64,000 nt of DNA, taken from assembly GCA_947579665.1 (NCBI GenBank), contig OX388343.1, positions 104,599,657 through 104,663,656 of the forward strand, given 5' to 3'. Made by a program: the position numbers and the translations under genes. The DNA is from Sympetrum striolatum (Eukaryota; Arthropoda; Insecta; Odonata; Libellulidae). The stretch's first letter is position 1, and the number at the start of each line of letters is the position of its first letter. A model generated the notes under the pieces. It was not told the DNA's origin. It was given only the letters and a program-made list of their open reading frames with translations, and made no database searches. This document shows, piece by piece, positions 27,101 through 41,887 of this stretch.

Positions 27101-27471
27101 CCTGGACCATAAGGACCCCTCAGCGTCATATCTGCCAATATTCTCCATCATCATGGGTTTAGATCTCCCACAGTATAACCTGAGTAATAATAATTATAAC
27201 AATCAAATATTAGATAATACTAATAAAACACATAATATAAGAAAAGATAAACTAACAAACTAATATAAAATATAGAGTAGTAGGATAATATTCTATTAGT
27301 ACTCATTCTAAGCTCAGATCCATCCCTGGACCATAAGGACCCCTCAGCGTCGTCTCTGTCAATATACTCCATCATCATGGGTTTAGATCTCCCACAGTAT
27401 GCCCTGAGTAATAATAATTATAACAATCAAATATTAGATAATACTAATAAAACACATAATTTAAGAAAAGA
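24119..27471. repeat. 3.58-kb higher-order repeat, unit C (15 monomers)
   Basis: This unit is 3,353 bp long, one monomer shorter than A and B. It keeps both early copies (CGTCCTTGTC and CGTCTCTGCC) and a single AACAATAAAATATTAGAAAATAC copy. Near 26371 a one-base loss gives TATAAACTTGGATTAG instead of TATAAAATATGGATTAG; the large second copy at 46-47 kb lacks this loss. From about 27412 it changes to a different series instead of returning to TACCTTACAATC. Confidence 0.8.
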
Positions 27472-30400
27472 TTAACTAACAAACTAATATAAAATATAGA
27501 GTAGTAGCATAATATTCTATTAGTACTCATTCTAAACTCAGTTCCATCCCTGGACCATAAGGACCCCTCAGCATCGTCTCTGTCAATATTCTCCATCATC
27601 ATGAGTTTAGATCTCCCTCAGTATGCCCTGAGTAATAATAATTATAACAATCAAATATTAGATAATACTAATAAAACACATAATTTAAGAAAAGATTATC
27701 TAACAAACTAATATAAAATATAGAGTAGTAGCATAATATTCTATTAGTACTCATTCAAAGCTCAGTTCCATCCCTCGACCATAAGGACCCCTCAGCGTCG
27801 TCTCTGTCAATATTCTCCATCATCATGGGTTTAGATCTCCCACAGTATGCCCTGAGTAATAATAATTATAACAATCAAATATTAGATAATACTAATCAAA
27901 CACATAATTTAAGAAAAGATTACCTAACAATCTAATATAAAATATGGAGTAGTAGCATAATATTTTATTAGTACTCATTCGAAGCTCAGTTCCATCCCTC
28001 GACCATAAGGACCCCTCAGCGTCGTCTCTGTCAATATTCTCCATCATCATGGGTTTAGATCTCCCTCAGTATGCCCTGAGTAATAATAATTATAACAAAC
28101 AAATATTAGATAATACAAATAAAACACATAATTTAAGAAAAGATTAACTAACAAACTAATATAAAATATAGAGTAGTAGCATAATATTCTATTAGTACTC
28201 ATTCTAAGCTCAGTTCCATCCCTGGACCATAAGGACCCCTCAGCGTCATCTCTGTCAATATTCTCCATCATCATGTTTTTAGATCTCCCACAGTAACCCC
28301 TGAGTAATAATAATTATAACAATCAAATATTAGATAATACTAATCAAACACATAATTTAAGAAAAGATTACCTAACAATCTAATATAAAATATGGAGTAG
28401 TAGCATAATATTTTATTAGTACTCATTCAAAGCTCAGTTCCATCCCTCGACCATAAGGACCCCTCAGCGTCGTCTCTGTCAATATTCTCCATCATCATGG
28501 GTTTAGATCTCCCTCAGTATGCCCTGTGTAATAATAATTATAACAATCAAATATTAGATAATACAAATAAAACACATAATTTAAGAAAAGATTAACTAAC
28601 AAACTAATATAAAATATAGAGTAGTAGCATAATATTCTATTAGTACTCATTTCAAGCTCAGTTCCATCCCTGGACCATAAGGGTCCCTCAGCGTCATCTC
28701 TGTATATTCTCCATCATCATGGGTTTAGATCTCCCACAGTATGCCCTGAGTAATAATAATTATAACAATCAAATATTAGATAATACTAATAAAACACATA
28801 ATTTAAGAAAAGATTAACTAACAAACTAATTTAAAATATGGATTAGTAGCATAATATTCTATTAGTACTCATTCTAAGCTCAGTTCCATCCCTGGACCAT
28901 AAGGACCCCTCAGCGTCGTCTCTGTCAATATTCTCCATCATCATGGGTTTAGATCTCCCTCAGTATGCCCTGAGTAATAATAATTATAACAATCAAATAT
29001 TCGATAATACAAATAAAACACATAATTTAAGAAAAGATTAACTAACAAACTAATATAAAATATAGAGTAGTAGCATAATATTCTATTAGTACTCAGTCTA
29101 AGCTCAGTTCCATCCCTGGACCATTAGGACCCCTCAGCGTCGTCTCTGTCAATATTCTCCATCATCATGGGTTTAGATCTCCCTCAGTATGCCCTGAGTA
29201 ATAATAATTATAACAATCAAATATTAGATAATACAAATAAAACACATAATTTAAGAAAAGATTAACTAACAAACTAATATAAAATATAGAGTAGTAGCAT
29301 AATATTCTATTAGTACTCATTCTAAGCTCAGTTCCATCCCTGGACCATAAGGGTCCCTCAGCGTCATCTCTGTATATTCTCCATCATCATGGGTTTAGAT
29401 CTCCCACAGTATGCCCTGAGTAATAATAATTATAACAATCAAATATTAGATAATACTAATAACACAGATAATTTAAGAAAAGATTAACTAACAAACTAAT
29501 ATAAAATATGGATTAGTAGCATAATATTGTATTAGTACTCATTCTAAGCTCAGTTCCATCCCTGGACCATAAGGACTCCTCAGCGTCCTCTTTGTCAATA
29601 TTCTCCATCATCATGGGTTTAGATCTCCCTCAGTATGCCCTGAGTAATAATAATTATAACAATCAAATATTGGATAATACAAATAAAACACGTAATTTAA
29701 GAAAAGATTAACTAACAAACTAATATAAAATATAGAATAGTAGCATAATATTCTATTAGTACTCATTCTAAGCTCAGTCCCATCCCTGGACCATAAGGAC
29801 CCCTCAGCGTCATATCTGCCAATATTCTCCATCATCATGGGTTTAGATCTCCCACAGTATGCCCTGAGTAATAATAATTATAACAATCAAATATTAGATA
29901 ATACTAATAAAACACATAATATAAGAAAAGATAAACTAACAAACTAATATAAAATATAGAGTAGTAGCATAATATTCTATTAGTACTCATTCTAAGCTCA
30001 GATCCATCCCTGGACCATATGGACCCCTCAGCCTTGTCTCTGTCAATATTCTCCATCATCATGGGTTTAGATCTCCCACAGTATGCCCTGAGTAATAATA
30101 ATTATAACAATCAAATATTAGATAATACTAATAAAACACATAATTCAAGAAAAGATTAACTAACACACTAATATAAAATATGGATTAGTAGCATAATATT
30201 CTATTAGTACTCATTCTAAGCTCAGTTCCATCCCTGGACCATAAGGACCCCTCAGCGTCGTCTCTGTCAATATTCTCCATCATCATGGGTTTAGATCTCC
30301 CTCAGTATGCCCTGAGTAATAATAATTATAACAATCAAATATTAGATAATACAAATAAAACACATAATTTAAGAAAAGATTAACTAACATACTAATATAA

Positions 30401-31470
30401 AATATAGAGTAGTAGCATAATATTCTATTAGTACTCAGTCTAAGCTCAGTTCCATCCCTGGACCATAAGGACCCCTCAGCGTCATATCTGCCAATATTCT
30501 CCATCATCATGGGTTTAGATCTCCCACAGTATGCCCTGAGTAATAATAATTATAACAATCAAATATTAGATAATACTAATAAAACACATAATATAAGAAA
30601 AGATAAACTAACAAACTAATATAAAATATAGAGTAGTAGCATAATATTCTATTAGTACTCATTCTAAGCTCAGATCCATCCCTGGACCATAAGGACCCCT
30701 CAGCGTCGTCTCTGTCAATATTCTCCATAATCATGGGTTTAGATCTCCCACAGTATGCCCTGAGTAATAATAAGTATAACAATCAAATATTAGATAATAC
30801 TAATAAAACACATAATTTAAGAAAAGATTAACTAACAAACTAATATAAAATATAGAGTAGTAGCATAATATTCTATTAGTACTCATTCTAAGCTCAGTTC
30901 AATCCCTGGACCATAAGGACCCCTCAGCGTCATATCTGCCAATATTCTCCATCATCATGGGTTTAGATCTCCCACAGTATGCCCTGAGTAATAATAATTA
31001 TAACAATCAAATATTAGATAATACTAATAAAACACATAATATAAGAAAAGATAAACTAACAAACTAATATAAAATATAGAGTAGTAGCATAATATTCTAT
31101 TAGTACTCATTCTAAGCTCAGATCCATCCCTGGACCATAAGGACCCCTCAGCGTCGTCTCTGTCAATATTCTCCATCATCATGGGTTTAGATCTCCCTCA
31201 GTATGCCCTGAGTAATAATAATTATAACAATCAAATATTAGATAATACAAATAAAACACATAATTTATGAAAAGATTAACTAACAAACTAATATAAAATA
31301 TAGAGTAGTAGCATAATATTCTATTAGTACTCATTCTAAGCTCAGTTCCATCCCTGGACCATAAGGACCGCTCAGCGTCATCTCTGCCAATATTCTCCAT
31401 CATCATGGGTTTAGATCTCCCACAGTATGCCCTGTGTAATAATAATTATAACAATCAAATATTAGATAAT
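27472..31470. repeat. Mixed monomer stretch
   Basis: No internal higher-order period was found. Private landmarks are CATCATGAGTTTAG near 27600, CATCATGTTTTTAG with CAGTAACCCCTGAG near 28275, GACCATTAGG near 29120 and TATTCGATAATAC near 29000. The 27.9-29.3 kb part also matches 43.0-44.4 kb at a constant offset of 15081, so this series occurs twice inside copy 1. Nothing but satellite is present. Confidence 0.7.
29460..30131. repeat. Three monomers absent from the second large copy
   Basis: The offset between the large copies drops from 20897 to 20225 across this interval, a loss of exactly 672 bp (3 x 224) in the downstream copy or a gain here. The breakpoints fall within near-identical spacer sequence (AATAACACAGATAATTTAAG versus AATAAAACACATAATTCAAG), so exact ends cannot be fixed. 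Confidence 0.75.
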
Positions 31471-31946
31471 ACTAATAAACACATAATTTAAGAAAAGATT
31501 AACTAACAAACTAATATAAAATATAGAGTAGTAGCATAATATTCTATTAGTACTCATTCTAAGCTCAGATCCATCCCTGGACCATAAGGACCCCTCAGCG
31601 TCATATCTGCCAATATTCTCCATCATCACGGGTTTAGATCTCCCACAGTATGCCCTGAGTAATAATAATTATAACAATCAAATATTAGATAATACTAATA
31701 AACACATAATTTAACAAAAGATTAACTAACAAACTAATATAAAATATAGAGTAGTAGCATAATATTCTATTAGTACTCATTCTAAGCTCAGTTCCATCCC
31801 TGGACCATAAGGATCCCTCAGCGTCATCTCTGCCAATATTCTCCATCATCATGGGTTTAGATCTCCCACAGTATGCCGTGAGTAATAATAATTATAACAA
31901 TCAAATATTAGATAATACTAATAAAACACATAATTTAAGGAAATAC

Positions 31947-32391
31947 TAGTTATTAAACTATTTAAAATATAGAGCAGTAGCTTAATATTCTATTAGTACT
32001 CATTCTAAGCTCAGTTCCATCCCTGGACCATAAGGACCCCTCAGCATCATTTCTGCCAATATTCTCCATCATTATGGGTTTAGATCTCCCACAGTATGCC
32101 CTGAGTAATAATAATTATAACAATAAAATATTAGATAATACTAATAAAACTCATAATTAAAGAAAATACTAGTTATTAAACTATTTAAAATATAGAGTAG
32201 TAGTTTAATATTCTATTAGTACTCATTCTAAGCTCAGTTCCATCCCTGGACCTTAAGGACCCCTCAGCGTCATTTCTGCCAATATTCTCCATCATCATGG
32301 GTTTAGATCTCCCACAGTATGCCCTGAGTAATAATAATTATAACAATCAAATATTAGATAATACTAATAAAACACATAATTTAAGAAAAGA
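31947..32391. repeat. D-type monomers, first run (2)
   Basis: First appearance of this subtype in the window. The usual GATTAACTAACAAACTAATATAA is replaced by ACTAGTTATTAAACTATTTAA, GCATAATATT by GTTTAATATT or GCTTAATATT, and the core usually reads CATTTCTGCC. Monomers are 222-223 bp. None occurs in the first 31.9 kb. Confidence 0.85.
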
Positions 32392-34182
32392 TTACCTAAC
32401 AAACTAATATAAAATATAGAGTAGTAGCATAATATTCTATTAGTACTCATTCTAAGCTCAGTTCCATCCCTGGACCATAAGGACCCCTCAGCGTCGTCTC
32501 TGTCAATATTCTCGATCATCATGGGTTTAGATCTCCCTCAGTATGCCCTGAGTAATAATAATTATAACAATCAAATATTAGATAATACAAATAAAACCGA
32601 TAATTTAAGAAAAGATTAACTAACAAACTAATATAAAATTTAGAGTAGTAGCATAATATTCTATTAGTACTCATTCTAAGCTCAGTTCCATCCCTGGACC
32701 ATAAGGACCCCTCAGCGTCATATCTGCCAATATTCTCCATCATCATGGGTTTAGATCTCCCACAGTATGCCCTGAGTACTAATAATTATAACAATCAAAT
32801 ATTAGATAATACTAATAAAACACATAATATAAGAAAAGATAAACTAACAAACTAATATAAAATATAGAGTAGTAGCATAATATTCTATTAGTACTCATTC
32901 TAAGCTCAGATCCATCCCTGGACCATAAGGACCCCTCAGCGTCGTCTCTGTCAATATTCTCCATCATCATGGGTTTAGATCTCCCACAGTAAGCCCTGAG
33001 TAATAATAATTATAACAATCAAATATTAGATAATACTAATAAAACACATAAGTTAAGAAAAGATTAACTAACAAACTAATATAAAATATAGAGTAGTAGC
33101 ATAATATTCTATTAGTACTCATTCTAAGCTCAGTTCCATCCCTGGACCATAAGGACCCCTCAGCGTCGTCTCTGTCAATATTCTCCATCATCATGGGTTT
33201 AGATCTCCCACAGTATGCCCTGAGTAGTAATAATTATAACAATCAAATATTAGATAATACTAATAAAACACATAATTTAAGAAAAGAATAACTAACAAAC
33301 TAATATAAAATATAGAGTAGTAGCATAATATTCTATTAGTACTCATTCTAAGCTCAGATCCATCCCTGGACCATAAGGACCCCTCAGAGTCATATCTGCC
33401 AATATTCTCCATCATCATGGGTTTAGATCTCCCACAGTATGCCCTGAGTTATAATAATTAACACAATGAAATCTTAGATAATACTAATAAAACACATAAT
33501 TTAAGAAAAGATTACCTAACAAACTAATATAAAATATAGAGTAGTAGCATAATATTCTATTAGTACTCATTCTAAGCTCAGTTCCATCCCTGGACCATAT
33601 GGACCCCTCAGCGTCATATCTGCCAATATTCTCCATCATCATGGGTTTAGATCTCCCACAGTATGCCCTGAGTACTAATAATTATAACAATCAAATATTA
33701 GATAATACTAATAAACACATAATTTAAGAAAAGATTAACTAACAAACTAATATAAAATATAGAGTAGTAGCATAATATTCTATTAGTACTCATTCTAAGC
33801 TCAGATCCATCCCTGGACCATAAGGACCCCTCAGCGTCATATCTGCCAATATTCTCCATCATCACGGGTTTAGATCTCCCACAGTATGCCCTGAGTAATA
33901 ATAATTATAACAATCAAATATTAGATAATACTAATAAACACATAATTTAACAAAAGATTAACTAACAAACTAATATAAAATATAGAGTAGTAGCATAATA
34001 TTCTATTAGTACTCATTCTAAGCTCAGTTCCATCCCTGGACCATAAGGATCCCTCAGCGTCATCTCTGCCAATATTCTCCATCATCATGGGTTTAGATCT
34101 CCCACAGTATGCCGTGAGTAATAATAATTATAACAATCAAATATTAGATAATACTAATAAAACACATAATTTAAGGAAATAC

Positions 34183-34627
34183 TAGTTATTAAACTATTTA
34201 AAATATAGAGCAGTAGCTTAATATTCTATTAGTACTCATTCTAAGCTCAGTTCCATCCCTGGACCATAAGGACCCCTCAGCATCATTTCTGCCAATATTC
34301 TCCATCATTATGGGTTTAGATCTCCCACAGTATGCCCTGAGTAATAATAATTATAACAATCAAATATTAGATAATACTAATAAAACTCATAATTAAAGAA
34401 AATACTAGTTATTAAACTATTTAAAATATAGAGTAGTAGTTTAATATTCTATTAGTACTCATTCTAAGCTCAGTTCCATCCCTGGACCTTAAGGACCCCT
34501 CAGCGTCATTTCTGCCAATATTCTCCATCATCATGGGTTTAGATCTCCCACAGTATGCCCTGAGTAATAATAATTATAACAATCAAATATTAGATAATAC
34601 TAATAAAACACATAATTTAAGAAAAGA
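34183..34627. repeat. D-type monomers, second run (2)
   Basis: Exact counterpart of the first run, 2,236 bp downstream in the next higher-order unit. Confidence 0.85.
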
Positions 34628-36418
34628 TTACCTAACAAACTAATATAAAATATAGAGTAGTAGCATAATATTCTATTAGTACTCATTCTAAGCTCAGTTC
34701 CATCCCTGGACCATAAGGACCCCTCAGCGTCGTCTCTGTCAATATTCTCGATCATCATGGGTTTAGATCTCCCTCAGTATGCCCTGTGTAATAATAATTA
34801 TAACAATCAAATATTAGATAATACAAATAAAACCGATAATTTAAGAAAAGATTAACTAACAAACTAATATAAAATTTAGAGTAGTAGCATAATATTCTAT
34901 TAGTACTCATTCTAAGCTCAGTTCCATCCCTGGACCATAAGGACCCCTCAGCGTCATATCTGCCAATATTCTCCATCATCATGGGTTTAGATCTCCCACA
35001 GTATGCCCTGAGTACTAATAATTATAACAATCAAATATTAGATAATACTAATAAAACACATAATATAAGAAAAGATAAACTAACAAACTAATATAAAATA
35101 TAGAGTAGTAGCATAATATTCTATTAGTACTCATTCTAAGCTCAGATCCATCCCTGGACCATAAGGACCCCTCAGCGTCGTCTCTGTCAATATTCTCCAT
35201 CATCATGGGTTTAGATCTCCCACAGTAAGCCCTGAGTAATAATAATTATAACAATCAAATATTAGATAATACTAATAAAACACATAAGTTAAGAAAAGAT
35301 TAACTAACAAACTAATATAAAATATAGAGTAGTAGCATAATATTCTATTAGTACTCATTCTAAGCTCAGTTCCATCCCTGGACCATAAGGACCCCTCAGC
35401 GTCGTCTCTGTCAATATTCTCCATCATCATGGGTTTAGATCTCCCACAGTATGCCCTGAGTAGTAATAATTATAACAATCAAATATTAGATAATACTAAT
35501 AAAACACATAATTTAAGAAAAGAATAACTAACAAACTAATATAAAATATAGAGTAGTAGCATAATATTCTATTAGTACTCATTCTAAGCTCAGATCCATC
35601 CCTGGACCATAAGGACCCCTCAGAGTCATATCTGCCAATATTCTCCATCATCATGGGTTTAGATCTCCCACAGTATGCCCTGAGTTATAATAATTAACAC
35701 AATGAAATCTTAGATAATACTAATAAAACACATAATTTAAGAAAAGATTACCTAACAAACTAATATAAAATATAGAGTAGTAGCATAATATTCTATTAGT
35801 ACTCATTCTAAGCTCAGTTCCATCCCTGGACCATATGGACCCCTCAGCGTCATATCTGCCAATATTCTCCATCATCATGGGTTTAGATCTCCCACAGTAT
35901 GCCCTGAGTACTAATAATTATAACAATCAAATATTAGATAATACTAATAAACACATAATTTAAGAAAAGATTAACTAACAAACTAATATAAAATATAGAG
36001 TAGTAGCATAATATTCTATTAGTACTCATTCTAAGCTCAGATCCATCCCTGGACCATAAGGACCCCTCAGCGTCATATCTGCCAATATTCTCCATCATCA
36101 CGGGTTTAGATCTCCCACAGTATGCCCTGAGTAATAATAATTATAACAATCAAATATTAGATAATACTAATAAACACATAATTTAACAAAAGATTAACTA
36201 ACAAACTAATATAAAATATAGAGTAGTAGCATAATATTCTATTAGTACTCATTCTAAGCTCAGTTCCATCCCTGGACCATAAGGATCCCTCAGCGTCATC
36301 TCTGCCAATATTCTCCATCATCATGGGTTTAGATCTCCCACAGTATGCCGTGAGTAATAATAATTATAACAATCAAATATTAGATAATACTAATAAAACA
36401 CATAATTTAAGGAAATAC

Positions 36419-36641
36419 TAGTTATTAAACTATTTAAAATATAGAGCAGTAGCTTAATATTCTATTAGTACTCATTCTAAGCTCAGTTCCATCCCTGGAC
36501 CATAAGGACCCCTCAGCATCATTTCTGCCAATATTCTCCATCATTATGGGTTTAGATCTCCCACAGTATGCCCTGAGTAATAATAATTATAACAATCAAA
36601 TATTAGATAATACTAATAAAACACATAATTTAAGAAAAGAT
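36419..36641. repeat. D-type monomer, single copy
   Basis: In the third higher-order unit only the first of the two D-type monomers remains. The missing 223 bp explains why the next landmark is 2,013 rather than 2,236 bp downstream. Confidence 0.85.
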
Positions 36642-39600
36642 TACCTAACAAACTAATATAAAATATAGAGTAGTAGCATAATATTCTATTAGTACTCATT
36701 CTAAGCTCAGTTCCATCCCTGGACCATAAGGACCCCTCAGCGTCGTCTCTGTCAATATTCTCGATCATCATGGGTTTAGATCTCCCTCAGTATGCCCTGA
36801 GTAATAATAATTATAACAATCAAATATTAGATAATACAAATAAAACCGATAATTTAAGAAAAGATTAACTAACAAACTAATATAAAATTTAGAGTAGTAG
36901 CATAATATTCTATTAGTACTCATTCTAAGCTCAGTTCCATCCCTGGACCATAAGGACCCCTCAGCGTCATATCTGCCAATATTCTCCATCATCATGGGTT
37001 TAGATCTCCCACAGTATGCCCTGAGTACTAATAATTATAACAATCAAATATTAGATAATACTAATAAAACACATAATATAAGAAAAGATAAACTAACAAA
37101 CTAATATAAAATATAGAGTAGTAGCATAATATTCTATTAGTACTCATTCTAAGCTCAGATCCATCCCTGGACCATAAGGACCCCTCAGCGTCGTCTCTGT
37201 CAATATTCTCCATCATCATGGGTTTAGATCTCCCACAGTAAGCCCTGAGTAATAATAATTATAACAATCAAATATTAGATAATACTAATAAAACACATAA
37301 TATAAGAAAAGATAAACTAACAAACTAATATAAAATATAGAGTAGTAGCATAATATTCTATTAGTACTCATTCTAAGCTCAGATCCATCCCTGGACCATA
37401 AGGACCCCTCAGAGTCATATCTGCCAATATTCTCCATCATCATGGGTTTAGATCTCCCACAGTATGCCCTGAGTTATAATAATTAACACAATGAAATCTT
37501 AGATAATACTAATAAAACACATAATTTAAGAAAAGATTACCTAACAAACTAATATAAAATATAGAGTAGTAGCATAATATTCTATTAGTACTCATTCTAA
37601 GCTCAGTTTCATCCCTGGACCATATGGACCCCTATGCGTTGTCTCTGTCAATATTCTCCATCATCATGGGTTTAGATCTCCCTCAGTATGCCCTGAGTAA
37701 TAATATTTATAACAATCAAATATTAGATAATACTAATAAAACACATAATTTAAGAAAAGATTAACTAACAAACTAATATAAAATATAGAGTAGTAGCATC
37801 ATATTCTATTAGTACTCATTCTAAGCTCAGTTCCATCCCTGGACCATAAGGACCCCTCAGCGTCATCTCTGCCAATATTCTCCATCATCATGGGTTTAGA
37901 TCTCCCACAGTATGCCCTGAGTAATAATAATTATAACAATCAAATATTAGATAATACTAATAAACACATAATTTAAGAAAAGATTAACTAACAAACTAAT
38001 ATAAAATATAGAGTAGTACCATAATATTCTATTAGTACTCATTCTAAGTTCAGTTCCATCCCTGGACCATAAGGACACCTCAGTGTCATCTCTGCCAATA
38101 TTCTCCATCATCATGGGTTTAGATCTCCCACAGTATGCCCTGAGTAATAATAATTATAACAATCAAATATTAGATAATACTAATAAAACACATAATTTAA
38201 GAAAAGATTAACTAACTAACTAATATAAAATATAGAGTAGTAGCATAATATTCTATTAGTACTCATTCTAAGCTCAGTTCCATCCCTGAACCATAAGGAC
38301 CGCTCAGCGTCATCTCTGCCAATATTCTCCATTATCATGGGTTTAGATCTCCCTCAGTATGCCCTGAGTAATAATAATTATAACAATCAAATATTAGATA
38401 ATACTAATAAAACACATAATTTAAGAAAAGATTAACTAACAAACTAATATAAAATATAGAGTAGTAGCATCATATTCTATTAGTACTCATTCTAAGCTCA
38501 GTTCCATCCCTGGACCATAAGGACCCCTCAGCGTCATCTCTGCCAATATTCTCCATCATCATGGGTTTAGATCTCCCACAGTATGCCCTGAGTAATAATA
38601 ATTATAACAATCAAATATTAGATAATACTAATAAACACATAATCTAAGAAAAGATTAACTAACAAACTAATATAAAATATAGAGTAGTAGCATAATATTC
38701 TTTTAGTACTCATTCTAAGCTCAGTTCCATCCCTGGACCATAAGGACCCCTCAGCGTCATCTCTGCCAATATTCTCCATCATCATGGGTTTAGATCTCCC
38801 ACAGTATGCCCTGAGTAATAATAATTATAACAATCAAATATTAGATAATACTAATAAAACACATAATTTAAGAAAAGATTACCTAACAAACTAATATAAC
38901 ATATAGAGTAGTAGCATAATATTCTATTAGTACTCATTCTAAGCTCAGTTCCATCCCTGGACCATATGGACCCCTCAGCGTTGTCTCTGTCAATATTCTC
39001 CATCATCATGGGTTTAGATCTCCCTCAGTATGCCCTGAGTAATAATAATTATAACAATCAAATATTAGATAATACTAATAAAACACATAATTTAAGAAAA
39101 GATTAACTAACAAACTAATATAAAATATAGAGTAGTAGCATCATATTCTATTAGTACTCATTCTAAGCTCAGTTCCATCCCTGGACCATAAGGACCCCTC
39201 AGCGTCATCTTTGCCAATATTTTCCATCATCATGGGTTTAGATCTCCCACAGTATGCCCTGAGTAATAATAATTATAACAATCAAATATTAGATAATACT
39301 AATAAACACATAATTTAACAAAAGATTAACTAACAAACTAATATAAAATATAGAGTAGTAGCATAATATTCTATTAGTACTCATTCTAAGCTCAGTTCCA
39401 TCCCTGGACCATAAGGACCCCTCAGCGTCATCTCTGCCAATATTCTCCATCATCATGGGTTTAGATCTCCCACAGTATGCCCTGAGTAATAATATTTATA
39501 ACAATCAAATCTTATATAATACTAATAAAACACATAATTTAAGAAAAGATTAACTAACAAACTAATATAAAATATAGAGTAGTAGCATAATATTCTATTA

Positions 39601-39774
39601 GTTCTCATTCTAAGCTCAGTTCCATCCCTGGACCATAAGGACCCCTCAGCGTCATCTCTGCCAATATTGTCCATCATCATGGGTTTAGATCTCCCACAGT
39701 ATGCCGTGAGTAATAATAATTATAACAATCAAATATTAGATAATACTAATAAAACACATAATTTAAGGAAATAC

Positions 39775-40220
39775 AAGTTATTAAACTATTTAAAATATAG
39801 AGCAGTAGCTTAATATTCTATTAGTACTCATTCTAAGCTCAGTTCCATCCCTGGACCATAAGGACCCCTCAGCATCATTTCTGCCATTATTCTCCATCAT
39901 CATGGGTTTAGATCTCCTACAGTATGCCCTGAGTAATGATAATTATAACAATCAAATATTACATAATACTAATAAAACACATAATTTAAGGAAATACTAG
40001 TTATTAAACTATTTAAAATATAGAGTAGTAGTTCAATATTCTATTAGTACTCATTCTAAGCTCAGTTCCATCCCTGGACCATAAGGACCCCTCAGCGTCA
40101 TTTCTGCCAATATTCTCCATCATCATGGGTTTAGATCTCCCACAGTATGCCCTGAGTAATGATAATTATAACAATCAAATATTAGATAATACTAATAAAA
40201 CTCATAATATAAGAAAAGAT
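39775..40220. repeat. D-type monomers, third run (2)
   Basis: Two D-type spacers, the first with ACAAGTTATT instead of ACTAGTTATT. The linked GAGTAATGATAATTAT change appears here and marks most later D-type copies. Confidence 0.8.
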
Positions 40221-40891
40221 AAACTAACAAACTAATATAAAATATAGAGTAGTAGCATAATATTCTATTAGTACTCATTCTAAGCTCAGATCCATCCCTG
40301 GACCATAAGGACCCCTCAGCGTCGTCTCTGTCAATATTCTCCATCATCATGGGTTTAGATCTCCCTCAGTATGCCCTGAGTAATAATAATTATAACAATC
40401 ACATATTAGATAATACAAATAAAACACATAATTTAAGAAAAGATTAACTAACAAACTAATATAAAATATAGAGTAGTAGCATAATATTCTATTAGTACTC
40501 ATTCTAAGCTCAGTTCCATCCCTGGACCATAAGGACCGCTCAGCGTCATCTCTGCCAATATTCTCCATCATCATGGGTTTAGATCTCCCACAGTATGCCC
40601 TGTGTAATAATAATTATAACAATCAAATATTAGATAATACTAATAAACACATAATTTAAGAAAAGATTAACTAACAAACTAATATAAAATATAGAGTAGT
40701 AGCATAATATTCTATTAGTACTCATTCTAAGCTCAGATCCATCCCTGGACCATAAGGACCCCTCAGCGTCATCTCTGCCAATATTCTCCATCATCATGGG
40801 TTTAGATCTCCCACAGTATGCCGTGAGTAATAATAATTATAACAATCAAATATTAGATAATACTAATAAAACGCATAATTTAAGGAAATAC

Positions 40892-41337
40892 TAGTTATTA
40901 AACTATTTAAAATATAGAGCAGTAGCTTAATATTCTATTAGTACTCATTCTAAGCTCAGTTCCATCCCTGGACCATAAGGACCCCTCAGCATCATTTCTG
41001 CCAATATTCTCCATCATCATGGGTTTAGATCTCCCACAGTATGCCCTGAGTAATAATAATTATAACAATCAAATATTAGATAATACTAATAAAACTCATA
41101 ATTAAAGAAAATACTAGTTATTAAACTATTTAAAATATAGAGTAGTAGTTTAATATTCTATTAGTACTCATTCTAAGCTCAGTTCCATCCCTGGACCTTA
41201 AGGACCCCTCAGCGTCATTTCTGCCAATATTCTCCATCATCATGGGTTTAGATCTCCCACAGTATGCCCTGAGTAATAATAATTATAACAATCAAATATT
41301 AGATAATACTAATAAAACACATAATTTAAGAAAGGAT
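40892..41337. repeat. D-type monomers, fourth run (2)
   Basis: This repeats the pattern of the 2,236-bp unit (AGAGCAGTAGCTTAAT, then CTCATAATTAAAG with CCTTAAGG), followed by AAAGGATTACC. It is a further partial copy of that unit outside the tandem block. Confidence 0.8.
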
Positions 41338-41705
41338 TACCTAACAAACTAATATAAAATATAGAGTAGTAGCATAATATTCTATTAGTACTCATTCTAA
41401 GCTCAGTTCCATCCCTGGACCATAAGGACCCCTCAGCGTCGTCTCTGTCAATATTCTCGATCATCATGGGTTTAGATCTCCCTCAGTATGCCCTGAGTAA
41501 TAATAATTATAACAATCAAATATTAGATAATACAAATAAAACACATAATTTAAGAAAAGATTAACTAACAAACTAATATAAAATATAGAGTAGTAGCATA
41601 ATATTCTATTAGTACTCATTCTAAGCTCAGTTCCATCCCTGGACCATAAGGACCCCTCAGCGTCATATCTGCCAATATTCTCCATCATCATGGGTTTAGA
41701 TCTCC

Positions 41706-41807
41706 TTAGATTAGTACTCATTCTAAGCTCAGTTCCATCCCTGGACCATAAGGACCCCTCAGCATCATTTCTGCTAATATTCTCCATCATCATGGGTTTA
41801 GATCTCC
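41706..41807. repeat. Truncated 102-bp monomer
   Basis: At 41700-41714 the sequence passes from AGATCTCC directly through TTAG to ATTAGTACTCATTC, so the whole spacer (net 122 bp) is missing and two cores are only 102 bp apart. Because 102 is a multiple of three, the minus-strand frame continues through both cores and gives a 109-codon open frame (41464-41793). An identical junction sits at 59919-60020, so the deletion predates the large duplication. Confidence 0.9.
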
Positions 41808-41887
41808 TACAGTATGCCCTGAGTAATGATAATTATAACAATCAAATATTAGATAATACTAATAAAACACATAATTTAAGGAAATAC

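Larger units (their letters stand above)
31470..37620. repeat. 2,236-bp higher-order repeat, ~2.7 tandem units
   Basis: The private CATCATCACGGG variant occurs at 31627, 33863 and 36099, spaced exactly 2,236 bp. Other once-per-unit marks are TTTAACAAAAGATT, GGATCCCTCAG, AACCGATAATTTAAG, CAGTAAGCCCTGAG, GAGTAGTAATAATT, and GAGTTATAATAATTAACACAATGAAATC. Each unit has 10 monomers and includes one or two D-type copies. The third unit has lost one 223-bp D-type monomer and one other monomer (near 37.3 kb). It stops matching near 37620, at CCCCTATGCGTTG. Confidence 0.9.
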
